From: Acinetobacter chengduensis
Lineage (GTDB): Bacteria > Pseudomonadota > Gammaproteobacteria > Pseudomonadales > Moraxellaceae
DNA length: 64,000 nucleotides
Assembly: GCF_003664645.1 (NCBI RefSeq)
Contig: NZ_RCHC01000006.1
Coordinates: 124,001 to 188,000, forward strand
Direction of reading: 5' to 3'
Positions 52,680 through 62,594 of the stretch are shown here, piece by piece. Within the stretch, counting starts at the first letter, position 1. Every line of letters begins with the position of its first letter. Below the pieces are notes generated by a model, which saw nothing but the letters and a program-made list of their open reading frames with translations, searched no databases and had not been told where the DNA came from. Both the position numbers and the translations under genes were made by a program.

Positions 52680-54812
52680 ATGAAATCTTCATCGAAGAAC
52701 AAGCCAGCCGTGCCACACGCTCAGTATGATGCTGAGCTTAGAACGACTTTACATACCGCACAGCCCAATGTTGTCGATGACGTTATGCTTCAACAATTTG
52801 CCAATAATATGCCCTTGCCACTGTGGCTACAAACTGCTCAAGGCTCGACTTTTAGTAACAATAAGCTTTGTCAGTTTATCGATTTAGATCTGAACCAGCA
52901 TCTACCCGAAAAATGGCTCAACTATATTCATCCTGAAGACTTCGAACATTTTATTGTCCTTTGGCAAAAAGCACAGCAAACCAAACAAAATTTTAAAAAA
53001 GAATGTCGCCTTAAACATCATCAACTTGGCTATCGTATGTGTGCAGTTCACACCGAATTTCCACACAGCTCTGGTACATTATTTGAATGTTCCGTCAGTT
53101 TTATCGATATTCATGACAGTTATGAAAAACAACAAGCCTTAAGCCAACAAGTAACAGCACAAAATAAAATGCTGAATGCCAGTATCGACTGCATTAAAAT
53201 CTTAGCACCCGATGGCAACTTAACCCACATGAACCGTTCAGGTTGTCTGGCCTTAGGCGTTCCCATCGCCGAAAAAAAATTTGGCATGCCGTGGTTAAAT
53301 TTATTACCAGCAGACATTCGTGAAGCAGGCTCAGTAGCCTTAGCACAAGCCTGCCAAGGCAAAAATACCCGTTTTGCAGGCAAAAGCTTGAATGGTGAAC
53401 AAACCCCTCTGTTTTGGGACAATATTTTGACCCCTATCTTGGACGAAAATGGGGTAACAGAAAGTATTTTATGTGTATCACGTGACGTGACCCAACAAAA
53501 AATAGCTGAAAGCCGTCTACAACAAGTCATTGAACATGATGAGCTGACAGGCCTATTTAACCGTCGCGCCTTTACCCGAATTTTTAAAAAACACCTGCAA
53601 TATGCGCTCAATTATGATCATCAAATTGGCCTAATGCTGATTGACCTCGACTACTTTAAGCATGTCAACGATACGCTCGGTCATGTTGCTGGTGATCATT
53701 TATTACATACTCTCGGTCAACGTTTTAAAAGCTGTTTTTCTGAAGATATTATTGTGTCACGCTTGGGTGGCGATGAATTTGCAATCTTGGTGCCAGAGCT
53801 TATCGATGAGCAACAGCTGATGGATGTGGCCCACCAAGCTTGGCTACAACTGGATATGCCCATTAGCTACACAGGGCAATTCATTAATGGTGGTATGAGT
53901 ATCGGCTGTTCGATCTACCCGCGTGATGCACAAAGTTCTTCTAACTTAATGAAATGTGCCGATATCGCCCTGAATGATTTAAAGATTAGCGGACGTGGTG
54001 GCATACGCATGTTTAATTTAGACATGTTTAAAGCACTCGAAGCCACGACACGGCAACTTACTTTGGCACGCAGTATCATTAAAAATGATCAAATTGAACC
54101 GTTCTATCAACCAAAGGTTCAGCTACAAGATAGCCGTGTTATTGGCTTTGAAGCCTTACTACGCTGGAAAGATCAACATGGTGTATTGCAATTGCCTTCC
54201 CATATTTATGCAGCCTTCCAAGATTATGACTTGGCCTCACGTATTAGTGAAACCATGCAGAATAAAATCTTCCAAGACATGAATGAATGGCAAGACCAAG
54301 GCTTAGAATTACTACCTATTTCAATTAATGCAGCACCCGTCGAATTTTTACGAGACGACTATGCAGAAAAAATGCTTTTGCGCTTGAAAAAGTACAAAAT
54401 TCCACATGATAAAGTGGAAGTGGAAATTACCGAGCAAAGCTTGTCTGAACGAGGGTCTCATTATGTTATTCGTGCTTTACACCTCCTGAAAAAAGAAGGC
54501 TTGAGTATTTCGTTAGACGATTTTGGTACAGGGCATTCATCACTAACTCGTCTGAGTGACTATCCAATTGACTGTATTAAAATCGATCGTAATTTTGTTG
54601 AACGCATGACCAAAGATTCTTCTGCACTTGCGATTGTCAAAGCGATTACACAGCTCGGCTCTAGTATTTCCATGGATATTTTGGTTGAAGGAATTGAGAA
54701 TACGGAGCAGCTCAATGTACTCAAAGACTGCGAATGCCAAAAAGGCCAAGGGTTCTATTTTTATCGCCCTATGAGCTTTGAACATATCAGCGCGCTGTTA
54801 GAAGTCCGTTAG
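52680..54812 (+). CDS. PAS-GGDEF-EAL cyclic di-GMP protein
   Basis: A 710-residue soluble signalling protein. Two PAS-like domains (about residues 35-145 and 155-275) are followed by GGDEF (about 280-440; RLGGDEF with GGDEF at 363-367) and EAL (about 455-705; EALLRW with EAL at 491-493). No inhibitory RxxD precedes GGDEF. The EAL domain keeps its catalytic set: SINAAPVEF, EVEITEQS, DDFGTGHSSL, CIKIDRNFV, VEGIENTEQ and GQGFYFYRP. It may thus be a phosphodiesterase with a GGDEF that is active or serves as GTP sensor. No membrane segment and no signal peptide. It stands alone; no terminator is obvious. Confidence 0.9.
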   Translation: MKSSSKNKPAVPHAQYDAELRTTLHTAQPNVVDDVMLQQFANNMPLPLWLQTAQGSTFSNNKLCQFIDLDLNQHLPEKWLNYIHPEDFEHFIVLWQKAQQTKQNFKKECRLKHHQLGYRMCAVHTEFPHSSGTLFECSVSFIDIHDSYEKQQALSQQVTAQNKMLNASIDCIKILAPDGNLTHMNRSGCLALGVPIAEKKFGMPWLNLLPADIREAGSVALAQACQGKNTRFAGKSLNGEQTPLFWDNILTPILDENGVTESILCVSRDVTQQKIAESRLQQVIEHDELTGLFNRRAFTRIFKKHLQYALNYDHQIGLMLIDLDYFKHVNDTLGHVAGDHLLHTLGQRFKSCFSEDIIVSRLGGDEFAILVPELIDEQQLMDVAHQAWLQLDMPISYTGQFINGGMSIGCSIYPRDAQSSSNLMKCADIALNDLKISGRGGIRMFNLDMFKALEATTRQLTLARSIIKNDQIEPFYQPKVQLQDSRVIGFEALLRWKDQHGVLQLPSHIYAAFQDYDLASRISETMQNKIFQDMNEWQDQGLELLPISINAAPVEFLRDDYAEKMLLRLKKYKIPHDKVEVEITEQSLSERGSHYVIRALHLLKKEGLSISLDDFGTGHSSLTRLSDYPIDCIKIDRNFVERMTKDSSALAIVKAITQLGSSISMDILVEGIENTEQLNVLKDCECQKGQGFYFYRPMSFEHISALLEVR

Positions 54813-54968
54813 TACATGCATTCATGCTCTAGGATTACCATGCATAACCATCTACATATATGGCAACATAGACACGGCAACGCAATACAATGATATAGCC
54901 ACATGCAATCAATCAGGTGACGGCTCGCCAAAACCAACTATTCTATGTGCTAAAAAATCGCGCTCAAC

Positions 54969-55421
54969 TTAACGTACCCAGCGTATGATATATTCCTCAA
55001 TTTCGTCAGGATCAATATCCAACTCACTAATACAACGGCCCGCAGCTGTTTTCTTTGCCGTTATGACAGTTTGTCGATTACCCGAAATCAAATAATGCCA
55101 AGAAGGTAATTTTTTTCCCTCTTGAACCCGTTTGTATGCACAACTTGAAGGCAACCAACGAATGGTATCCACTTGTACTGGCGTTAGTTGAATACAGTCA
55201 GGTACTGAGTCTTTACGATGCGTATAATCCGAGCACTGGCCTGTTTTACAATCCAATAACTGGCAAGCAACATTGGTATACGCCACTTCCCCAGTTTCAT
55301 CATCTTCAAGTTTGATGAGACAACACAAACCACAGCCATCACATAGCGCTTCCCATTCAGTCGCATTTAACTCTGCAAGCGTGTAGTTGTTCCAAAATTG
55401 AGGGCGTAAAGTTTCCGTCAT
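54969..55421 (-). CDS. YcgN family cysteine-cluster protein
   Basis: A 150-residue cytoplasmic protein with the cysteine cluster of the YcgN/UPF0260 family: CDGCGLCCLIKLEDDETGEVAYTNVACQLLDCKTGQCSDYTHRKDSVPDCIQLTP. It probably binds a metal or iron-sulfur cluster (zinc/iron-chelating CxxC-type family); function unknown. Three ATG codons run together (55427, 55424, 55421); none has a clear ribosome site, so I use the last, which gives MTETLRPQFW. It is convergent with the GGDEF-EAL gene. Confidence 0.87.
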   Translation of the reverse strand: MTETLRPQFWNNYTLAELNATEWEALCDGCGLCCLIKLEDDETGEVAYTNVACQLLDCKTGQCSDYTHRKDSVPDCIQLTPVQVDTIRWLPSSCAYKRVQEGKKLPSWHYLISGNRQTVITAKKTAAGRCISELDIDPDEIEEYIIRWVR

Positions 55422-55612
55422 CATCATCGTATCAGTCTAAAAAAGCACAATCAGTATAGCAGTACATTTATGGCCTTTGCGGATTCCATCAGATCTTTAA
55501 GCATGCTGAAATAGATTAAAACTTAATCAACAGATTGCCAACGAAAGATCAACATTAGCTTGAACTTCATCACACTATACTGAATATGAAAAGAAAAACT
55601 TGGAGAATAACA

Positions 55613-55771
55613 ATGTTCCGTTGGGCGATTATATTTGCTGTGATTGCACTCATTGCCAGCTTATTAGGATTTGGTGGTGTTGCTGGTCTTTCTAAAGACT
55701 TTGCTGTGATTCTGTTGGTTATTGCAGTGATTCTAGCAATCGTAGGCTTTCTCTCACGAGGCAAAGTCTAA
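55613..55771 (+). CDS. Small membrane protein DUF1328 (YtjA-like)
   Basis: A 52-residue protein with two membrane helices ([52 protein letters not shown]). The pattern [12 protein letters not shown] between helices and the glycine motif is the DUF1328 signature. Function unknown; members are often induced by stress in other bacteria. The ATG at 55613 has TTGGAGA nine bases upstream; the longer frame starting at 55586 has none. Confidence 0.9.
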   Translation: MFRWAIIFAVIALIASLLGFGGVAGLSKDFAVILLVIAVILAIVGFLSRGKV

Positions 55772-55811
55772 AAGCGACGTTAAATTCTGAAATGCCATAA
55801 TATCTATGACA

Positions 55812-55844
55812 CAAAAAAACAGCACCTCATATGCTGTTTTTTTT
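55812..55844. terminator. Terminator between DUF1328 gene and murJ
   Basis: AACAGCA (55818-55824), loop of seven bases, TGCTGTT (55832-55838), with A-run and eight T; serves the plus-strand gene and perhaps murJ. Confidence 0.85.
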
Positions 55845-55884
55845 GGACTCAATTCTAGGTGATATCGTCACCTAGACTACATCT

Positions 55885-57426
55885 TTAAGGTTTTAAATGA
55901 CGGGGTCTAAAACCCATCGCGATTAATGCAATCAAATATGCCACAACGCCAACCACACATAGACCAATCACTTCGATAACACGCATCCATTGAGATACAT
56001 CACCGTTGTACCATGTTAAGGCATACCATAAAGCCCCAATCATCACGATATTGGCCACTGCAAATTGCACAGCCAGCTTTTTCCAATGTGCGCCAAAACG
56101 GAAAATATTGCGTTTGTGCAGATAGAAATACAGCATACCCGCATTGACCAAAGCAGAACCAGAAGATGCCAAAGCCAAGGCCATGTGCTCTGCATGCCAA
56201 TCAATCAGTTTAAAGAAACCAATAAAGATAACGTTTAAAATGGCATTGGCTGCAACCGCCATCAAGCCAACACGTACTGGTGTTTTAGTGTCTTGCTGCG
56301 CATAAAATCCCGGTGCAAACACCTTAATTAACATAAATGAAATTACACCCGCACTCATACATTGCAGTGCCAAAGCGGTCATCTGTGTGTCTTCTAAGCT
56401 AAATGCGCCACGTTGGAATAAGGCTTGAATAATAGGTGTAGACAACATAAATAAAGCAATACTGGCTGGAATACCCACCAAAATAATTACTTTGGCTGCC
56501 CAATCAATCATGCCACGGAATTTGGCTTGATCTTGTTCAGCATGGCGGGCTGACAGTGACGGTAGAATAACCGTACCAATCGCAACCCCAATTAAGCCCA
56601 AAGGTAGCTCTGTCATACGTTCTGCACTGTATAACCATGACACAGAGCCATCTTGCATAAAGGACGCCCAAATGGTGTTAAGCAACAGGTTAATTTGCGT
56701 CACTGACACACCAAAGAGCGCAGGGAGCATCAATTTCATGATGCGATCCACACCTTCGTGTTTAAAATCGACTTTGGGTGGAATCAGTAGTTTTTTCTTC
56801 CAAAGCTCTGGAATTTGAATCACCAACTGCAAAATACCCGCAATAAATACGGCCCAACCCAGTGCCATAATCGGCTCTGCCATATACGGCGTAAGCCACC
56901 ATGCACCTGCAATCATGGCTAAGTTCAGCAATACGGGGGAAAATGCTGGCGATAAAAATGAGCCATAACTATTTAAAATACTACTGGCAAAAGCAGTCAA
57001 CGACATAAACAGTAAATACGGAATCGTTAAACGAAACATCTCTGTTGCCAAAGCAAATTTTTCTGGGTCATTATGAAAACCTGGCGCATAAATATATAAA
57101 ATTGCAGGTGCAGCAATCATGGCCAAGAAAGTCAACGCAGTCATAAAACTTGCGAGACAGCCAAATACGCGACTAATGAGAATTTGTACCTCGGCATGCG
57201 TACGACTGGTTTTATATTCCGTTAGTACAGGAATAAAAGCTTGTGAAAATGCCCCTTCGGCAAATAAGCGCCGAAAAAAGTTTGGAATACGAAACGCCAC
57301 CACAAAGGTGTCGAAGTCCTTCCCTGCACCAAATACGTTGAGCAAAACAATGTCTCGTACCAAACCCAATACGCGTGACAACATGGTCATTGCACTGACT
57401 ATAACGGTTGACCGCCAAAGTGCCAT
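55885..57426 (-). CDS. murJ: Lipid II flippase MurJ
   Basis: A 513-residue membrane protein with about 14 helices that moves lipid II across the inner membrane. It opens MALWRSTVIVSAMTMLSRVLGLVRDIVLLNVFGAGKDFDTFVVAFRIPNFFRRLFAEGAFSQAFIPVL; the RIPNFFRRLFAEGAFSQAF stretch holds the essential Arg residues. Length 511 in E. coli. The ATG at 57426 has AGGTGA upstream; a GTG at 57435 would be three codons longer. MurG at the left end of the window supplies its substrate. Confidence 0.95.
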   Translation of the reverse strand: MALWRSTVIVSAMTMLSRVLGLVRDIVLLNVFGAGKDFDTFVVAFRIPNFFRRLFAEGAFSQAFIPVLTEYKTSRTHAEVQILISRVFGCLASFMTALTFLAMIAAPAILYIYAPGFHNDPEKFALATEMFRLTIPYLLFMSLTAFASSILNSYGSFLSPAFSPVLLNLAMIAGAWWLTPYMAEPIMALGWAVFIAGILQLVIQIPELWKKKLLIPPKVDFKHEGVDRIMKLMLPALFGVSVTQINLLLNTIWASFMQDGSVSWLYSAERMTELPLGLIGVAIGTVILPSLSARHAEQDQAKFRGMIDWAAKVIILVGIPASIALFMLSTPIIQALFQRGAFSLEDTQMTALALQCMSAGVISFMLIKVFAPGFYAQQDTKTPVRVGLMAVAANAILNVIFIGFFKLIDWHAEHMALALASSGSALVNAGMLYFYLHKRNIFRFGAHWKKLAVQFAVANIVMIGALWYALTWYNGDVSQWMRVIEVIGLCVVGVVAYLIALIAMGFRPRHLKP

Positions 57427-57512
57427 CGTCTTCACCTAATTTTTAAATTGGCGCTATTGTAATGAAAGTTATGCCAACATTTCATTGGTTAAATTAGCGC
57501 TAGTTTGGTTAT

Positions 57513-58085
57513 TTATTTGTTTTTAAAATGATGTAATTGTTTCCGAAACAATGCCCAGTCAAAAAAAGGGCCTGGATCGGTTTTACGCCCTGGAGCAATA
57601 TCTGAATGTCCTGCCAAATGCTGTTGAAGCTGAGGATAAGCCACTTGCAAACATGCGGTGACTTCGGTCAACACATCATATTGGGCCTGTGTAAACGGTA
57701 AATCATCACTGCCTTCTAGCTCAATGCCTATGGAATAGTCATTGCATTCTTTTTTGCCTAAATAGCTAGATCGGCCTGCATGCCATGCACGGTCATTAAA
57801 ATTGACAAACTGTAGTACTTCCCCACTGCGTAAAATCAGCAGATGCGCTGAAACTTGCATACCTTCAATAGTCTGAAAATAGGGATGCTGTGACCAGTCC
57901 AATTGATTTTGAAAAAACTGCTCAATATAACCGCCACCAAATTGTGATGGAGGCAAACTAATATTATGCACCACGAGCAATTGAATCTCGGTCTGTTCAG
58001 GGCGCTGATTATAATTAGGCGATGGCACTTGGCGCGCCCCCAGCAATTGGCCCTCACAGACCTGAAAATTTGCCTCTCTTGGCAT
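57513..58085 (-). CDS. ampD: 1,6-anhydro-MurNAc-L-alanine amidase AmpD
   Basis: A 190-residue cytoplasmic zinc amidase that splits the stem peptide from anhydro-muropeptides in cell-wall recycling. Zinc and catalytic residues: His in LLVVHNISLPPSQFGG (His 40), the AWHAGRSSYLGKKECNDYSIGIELEG region, and GHSDIAPGRKTDPGPFF with the second His, Lys and Asp. Its loss gives AmpC overexpression in bacteria with AmpR; Acinetobacter ampC is normally not AmpR-controlled. It lies 87 bases from murJ and reads in the same direction, so the two may be cotranscribed. Confidence 0.94.
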   Translation of the reverse strand: MPREANFQVCEGQLLGARQVPSPNYNQRPEQTEIQLLVVHNISLPPSQFGGGYIEQFFQNQLDWSQHPYFQTIEGMQVSAHLLILRSGEVLQFVNFNDRAWHAGRSSYLGKKECNDYSIGIELEGSDDLPFTQAQYDVLTEVTACLQVAYPQLQQHLAGHSDIAPGRKTDPGPFFDWALFRKQLHHFKNK

Positions 58086-58270
58086 AAATCAATCCTAATT
58101 CATCTGATGTCATGCCGTATGTAATATACGACCTTCTGCCATGCTAAAACTTTCAATCTAAAATCTCAATTCGAGCTACCGATCCCCCGCGGAAATATCG
58201 CTCATTTTTTAATGAACAATGCTAATATAACGCGCAAATTTTCCTCGGGTAAAAAAGAGACGGAACTTCT

Positions 58271-59116
58271 ATGAGCATATCTCAAACCTTGCTTGAACAA
58301 ACTATTCAAATCAATATTCAACAGGCGCTACAAGAAGATATTGGTGAAGGTGACATCACTGCGCTACTTACCCCAGAGGAAGAACAAGCCACTGCAACTA
58401 TCATTAGCCGTGAAAGCATGATTCTTGCAGGTCAGCCATGGGTGAATGCACTCATTCAGGCCTACGATTCAAATGTACAAATCACATGGCTTAAAAATGA
58501 TGGTGATCGTGTAGAAGCCAATGAAGCATTTTTAAAATTAGCGGGTTCAGCACGTAGTTTATTAACGGTAGAACGCCCAGCCTTAAACTTTGTACAGACA
58601 TTGTCTGCTGTTGCTACAAAAACAGCTCACTATGTACAACAGCTTGAAGGCTTAGAAACCAAACTGCTTGATACACGTAAAACCTTGCCTGGCCTACGCA
58701 TTGCACAAAAATATGCTGTCGCCGTGGGTGGCGGTCAAAATCACCGCTTAGGTTTGTTTGATGCTTTTCTAATTAAAGAAAATCACATTATGGCAGCCGG
58801 TGGTATTGCTCAAGCGATTGCCAAAGCACATAGCATTGCACCGGGTAAACCCGTAGAAGTAGAAGTGGAAACTTGGGATGAGTTAAACCAAGCCCTCGAA
58901 GCGAAAGCAGACATTGTGATGCTGGATAACTTTAGTCAGCAACAAATGATTGATGCAGTGAAGCATGTCGCAGGTCGTTGCAAACTAGAGGCTTCAGGTA
59001 ATATTACCATCGCGAATTTACGTGAAGTTGCCACAACGGGTGTTGATTATATTTCTATGGGTGTTCTGACCAAAGATGTAATCGCTGTAGATCTGTCTAT
59101 GCGTTTTAATGCCTAA
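58271..59116 (+). CDS. nadC: Quinolinate phosphoribosyltransferase
   Basis: A 281-residue NAD-synthesis enzyme that turns quinolinate and PRPP into nicotinate mononucleotide. EDIGEGDITALLTPEEEQ, LTVERPALNFVQTLSAVAT, LLDTRKTLPGLRIAQKYAVAVGGGQNHRLGLFDAFLIKENHIMAAGG, and VDYISMGVLTKDV are family hallmarks. A little shorter than E. coli NadC (297). GGAA lies seven bases before the ATG. Divergent from ampD. Confidence 0.95.
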   Translation: MSISQTLLEQTIQINIQQALQEDIGEGDITALLTPEEEQATATIISRESMILAGQPWVNALIQAYDSNVQITWLKNDGDRVEANEAFLKLAGSARSLLTVERPALNFVQTLSAVATKTAHYVQQLEGLETKLLDTRKTLPGLRIAQKYAVAVGGGQNHRLGLFDAFLIKENHIMAAGGIAQAIAKAHSIAPGKPVEVEVETWDELNQALEAKADIVMLDNFSQQQMIDAVKHVAGRCKLEASGNITIANLREVATTGVDYISMGVLTKDVIAVDLSMRFNA

Positions 59117-59125
59117 TGCATCATT

Positions 59126-59159
59126 AAAAAAAGCGTAGCCAAAGCTACGCTTATTTTTA
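59126..59159. terminator. Terminator of nadC
   Basis: AAGCGTAGC (59131-59139), CAAA loop, GCTACGCTT (59144-59152), flanked by A-run and T-rich tail; could also serve plc on the other strand. Confidence 0.85.
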
Positions 59160-59174
59160 TGCAGTATTTTTTGC

Positions 59175-61388
59175 TTAAACAGCACCCATAAATGGATCTG
59201 AATAGCCATGCTCACCGGTTTCAATCCGTCCAGCAAAGCGACGTTCAAAACCTGATGATGCACCTAGACTCACGCTAAAGTCATACCAACCATGCACACT
59301 GCTCATGTCCAGCATCAATTCTGCTTCACTGCCTGAAGTGGTTTTTATAACCCATGTTTTGCCATCTAAATAAGCATTGGCTTTTACGGCAAGTTCTGCA
59401 CTTTGCGCTCCATCCTGACGGACTTTCAAAAAAATACGTGGTGCGCATTCTTCCATACATACACGAATTTCAGGCAAAACTTCTCGCTGGTTTTTGTCTT
59501 GAGCATCGCCTTTAAAGCTCCGATGAAAACCATTTGGTCCCAATACCCACAGATCATATTTTCCATCTTGAAGTATCCAGTCATCATCCAGTTGCTTACC
59601 CGCTTCAACCATATAACGACGGGGTACCGCATTTAAATCGAGCTGGTTATACACATGAAAAACGCCAGCTTGTGTGCCTGTATTGGAAAACAGTAATTTC
59701 ACGTGCTGGGTTGTCATATTGAGTTTGGCACTGCAATGCAATATATAAGGCAAAGCCCGCGATGGACGCACGCCTATTTCTTGCATAGGCTTGGTTTGCA
59801 AAGTTGGTACTTGAACTTGGCTGAGTTTTTCTTGGTTGCTACGAATCAGGTCTGCTTGTGCCTTAGTTCGACTGCCTTCTAAAGTAGGCAATACTTGGGT
59901 ATTTGGGGTCTTAAAATCAAAAGCTGAACGTAAATCGCCACATACCGCACGTCGATAAGGACTAATATTCGGCTCATGCACACCAAAGCGTTGCTCTAAG
60001 AATTGAATAATTGAGGTGTGGTCAAATACTTGTGAATTGACCCATCCACCACGACTCCAAGGGGAAATTACATACATGGGCACCCGAATACCTGGCCCAT
60101 ATACTCCATGCCAAAAATTACTGTTCTGTCCATTCACAAATTCAAGGCGAGGTTGGCTCACCGCCCCTGCTACAGCTGGATGATTAAAATATTCATAAGA
60201 AAGTGCTTGTTCCGATAAGGTCGTTTTGCCGTGCTGTTTTAGAATATCGCCTTGCGCATTAATCTCACGCGAAGGTGCTGAAGGTGAAGGCACATGATCA
60301 AAGAAGCCATCATTTTCATCAAAATTGACCAACAGCGCAGTTTGGCTCCACACCTCAGGATGATCCGTTAGTGCATTGAGTAACTCTTGAATATACCAAG
60401 CACCTTGAACAGGGCTCGATGGCCCAGGGTGCTCACTATAAGTTGCTGGCGCAACAATCCAACTCACTTGCGGTAATTTATTCTGTTGCAAATCTTGTTT
60501 AAATTGACCCAATAGACCACCGTCATTCGGCATGGTATTGGCAATGCCTTTATACAATGGCTCTTTTGCATCAATTACTTCATCATAAGCCGGACAAACA
60601 GCGACTGCATGGCTTACAGGCTGACCCGAACGCTCATTGGCAGCACGGTATTGCTTAAAGCCTGCCAATGGATTGTCGGTAAAATTATCGGGCATATTTT
60701 GATAAATTTTCCAGCTCACGCCTGCTTGCTGTAAACGCTCTGGGTAGGTCATCCAATCATAGCCTAGCGCTGAACTACCCATTTCATCAAACTCATTGAC
60801 AACACTCGCCACCCCGGCCCCAGTAGGCCCATTCGTTCCCGTCCAAATAAACTGACGGTTTGGGTTGGTTCCTGCATGCATGGCACAGTGGTAGGCATCG
60901 CACAAGGTAAATGCATCTGCCAGTGCATACTGAAATTCAACTTCTGCTTTTTTAAAATAGCCCATCGATTGGGGCTTCTTATGCTCTACCCAATTGCCCA
61001 TACGACCACAGTCCCAAGCCGCTTGACCATCTTTCCATGAATGTGGCGTACCACTGACCCGCTGTGCATTGCCTAATCGGCTGTCTAAATGATAAGGAAA
61101 ATATACCTTTTTATTTTGATCATACTGTGCCCAAACCTGTCGTCCGTCTACCAATGGAATCGCAAAGCGATCTCCAAAGCCACGTACACCTTTGAGCATG
61201 CCAAAATAGTTATCAAAGGAGCGATTTTCTTGAGTTAAAATAATCACATGCTTGATATCTTGAAGAGTACCTGTTTCTACTTTTGCATCAATGGCTAAAG
61301 CTTTTTGAATACTGAGCGGAAAACCCGCTAAAGCTGCCGTACCCAAAAGGGTTTTTGACGAATTCACTAAAAAATCACGACGGTTCAT
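59175..61388 (-). CDS. plc: Phosphocholine-specific phospholipase C
   Basis: A 737-residue exported enzyme. The signal is of the twin-arginine type: RRDFL at residues 3-7, hydrophobic stretch LLGTAALAGFPL, then a KALA end. The catalytic domain has IKHVIILTQENRSFDNYFGMLKG (the phosphoesterase motif E-N-R-S-F-D), VNFDENDGFFDHVPSP, and SPWSRGGWVNSQVFDHTS, all shared with Pseudomonas PlcH/N and Acinetobacter Plc. A C-terminal part repeats a beta-sandwich unit twice (about 530-735). It hydrolyses phosphatidylcholine or sphingomyelin. A 43-residue lipoprotein gene lies 21 bases upstream in the same direction. Confidence 0.92.
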   Translation of the reverse strand: MNRRDFLVNSSKTLLGTAALAGFPLSIQKALAIDAKVETGTLQDIKHVIILTQENRSFDNYFGMLKGVRGFGDRFAIPLVDGRQVWAQYDQNKKVYFPYHLDSRLGNAQRVSGTPHSWKDGQAAWDCGRMGNWVEHKKPQSMGYFKKAEVEFQYALADAFTLCDAYHCAMHAGTNPNRQFIWTGTNGPTGAGVASVVNEFDEMGSSALGYDWMTYPERLQQAGVSWKIYQNMPDNFTDNPLAGFKQYRAANERSGQPVSHAVAVCPAYDEVIDAKEPLYKGIANTMPNDGGLLGQFKQDLQQNKLPQVSWIVAPATYSEHPGPSSPVQGAWYIQELLNALTDHPEVWSQTALLVNFDENDGFFDHVPSPSAPSREINAQGDILKQHGKTTLSEQALSYEYFNHPAVAGAVSQPRLEFVNGQNSNFWHGVYGPGIRVPMYVISPWSRGGWVNSQVFDHTSIIQFLEQRFGVHEPNISPYRRAVCGDLRSAFDFKTPNTQVLPTLEGSRTKAQADLIRSNQEKLSQVQVPTLQTKPMQEIGVRPSRALPYILHCSAKLNMTTQHVKLLFSNTGTQAGVFHVYNQLDLNAVPRRYMVEAGKQLDDDWILQDGKYDLWVLGPNGFHRSFKGDAQDKNQREVLPEIRVCMEECAPRIFLKVRQDGAQSAELAVKANAYLDGKTWVIKTTSGSEAELMLDMSSVHGWYDFSVSLGASSGFERRFAGRIETGEHGYSDPFMGAV

Positions 61389-61409
61389 ATTAATATCCTG
61401 TTTTTATTC

Positions 61410-61541
61410 TTAGGGTGCACAGTGCATTTTGCAATTGGATTCAGCTGTTGGCGGTTGTACATTCCCTTCTGCCTGATCGTCTTTACATGCACTCAAAAGC
61501 AGGACTGAACTCATCATGAGTCCAACAAAAAAAATTCGCAT
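61410..61541 (-). CDS. Very small lipoprotein next to plc
   Basis: A 43-residue lipoprotein: MRIFFVGLMMSSVLLLSAC with lipobox LSAC (Cys 19), then a hydrophilic tail of 24 residues (KDDQAEGNVQPPTAESNCKMHCAP) with two further cysteines that may bind metal or form a disulfide. GAGGAAA is nine bases before the ATG. It ends 21 bases before plc, so they share a transcript. In other species small chaperone-like proteins (PlcR) accompany plc; this one is far smaller. A TTGACA hexamer lies upstream (61611-61616, reversed) with a poor -10. Confidence 0.75.
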   Translation of the reverse strand: MRIFFVGLMMSSVLLLSACKDDQAEGNVQPPTAESNCKMHCAP

Positions 61542-61623
61542 TTGTATTTCCTCTTTGTAAATACCCCCATAGAAATAGCGTACAGCGATGACCAAAACAT
61601 GATGCTTTCATGTCAAACAGATG

Positions 61624-61653
61624 AAAAAAACGCACCCGAAGGTGCGTTTTTTC
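61624..61653 (-). terminator. Terminator of rph
   Basis: CGCACC (61631-61636), CGAA loop, GGTGCG (61641-61646), flanked by A-run and T-run. Confidence 0.9.
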
Positions 61654-61667
61654 TGGTCACTGTGGTC

Positions 61668-62384
61668 TTACCAACCCAATGCCTCTTGTTGTTTCTTAAT
61701 CAATTCTTGAATGCCTTTTTCTGCCAATTCAAGCATTTCGTTGCACTGTGCACGAGTAAATGGTTTATCTTCTGCAGTCCCTTGAATTTCAATGAACTCG
61801 CCAGCTTGTGTCATCACCACGTTTAAATCTGTTTGGCAATTTGAGTCTTCTTCATAGCAAAGATCAAGTAACGCTTCGTCTTGATACATACCTACAGAAA
61901 TCGCCGCCACTAAACCTTTTAATGGATCATGCTTAATCTTTTTCTTTTCAAGCAACACATTCATTGCATCAATCAATGCAACAGCCGCACCTGTAATAGA
62001 TGCCGTACGTGTACCACCATCAGCTTGAATCACATCACAGTCAATCGTAATGGTATTCTCACCCAATTTTTTCAAATCCACCATGGCACGTAAGCTACGG
62101 CCAATTAAGCGTTGGATTTCTTGCGTACGACCACTTTGTTTACCACGGGCTGCTTCACGGTCAGAACGTGTATGCGTAGAACGTGGCAACATGCCATATT
62201 CTGCTGTAACCCAACCTTGACCTTGGCCTTTTAAAAAACGCGGTACTGAGTGATCGATACTGGCAGTACACAACACTTTTGTATGACCAAATTCAACCAA
62301 TACCGAACCTTCGGCATAACGTGTGTAGTTACGGGTAATTTTGACATCACGTAATTGATCTAATGCTCGCTGGTCGATACGCAT
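61668..62384 (-). CDS. rph: Ribonuclease PH
   Basis: A 238-residue phosphorolytic exonuclease that trims the 3-prime ends of tRNAs. It has [61 protein letters not shown] and [19 protein letters not shown], the family signature, with the phosphate-binding Arg residues. Same length as active Rph elsewhere, so not the truncated form found in some E. coli K-12 strains. Single gene with terminator. Confidence 0.96.
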   Translation of the reverse strand: MRIDQRALDQLRDVKITRNYTRYAEGSVLVEFGHTKVLCTASIDHSVPRFLKGQGQGWVTAEYGMLPRSTHTRSDREAARGKQSGRTQEIQRLIGRSLRAMVDLKKLGENTITIDCDVIQADGGTRTASITGAAVALIDAMNVLLEKKKIKHDPLKGLVAAISVGMYQDEALLDLCYEEDSNCQTDLNVVMTQAGEFIEIQGTAEDKPFTRAQCNEMLELAEKGIQELIKKQQEALGW

Positions 62385-62594
62385 AAAGGGTCCTTCATTT
62401 TACTAAATTACAATGCGCTTCAGTATAGCAGAAGCCTGCTTCGAGTTTGACCACCGTACTCTGCCTTTTACAAAACACTGCATGAATTCAAATCATGTTC
62501 GCATACGGTATCCCCCTATTTTCCATGCCAGATCATCTCTAGGTGGGACATCCAATTTTTGCTAGACTGCAAAAAAGGATTTTTGGAACATAAC

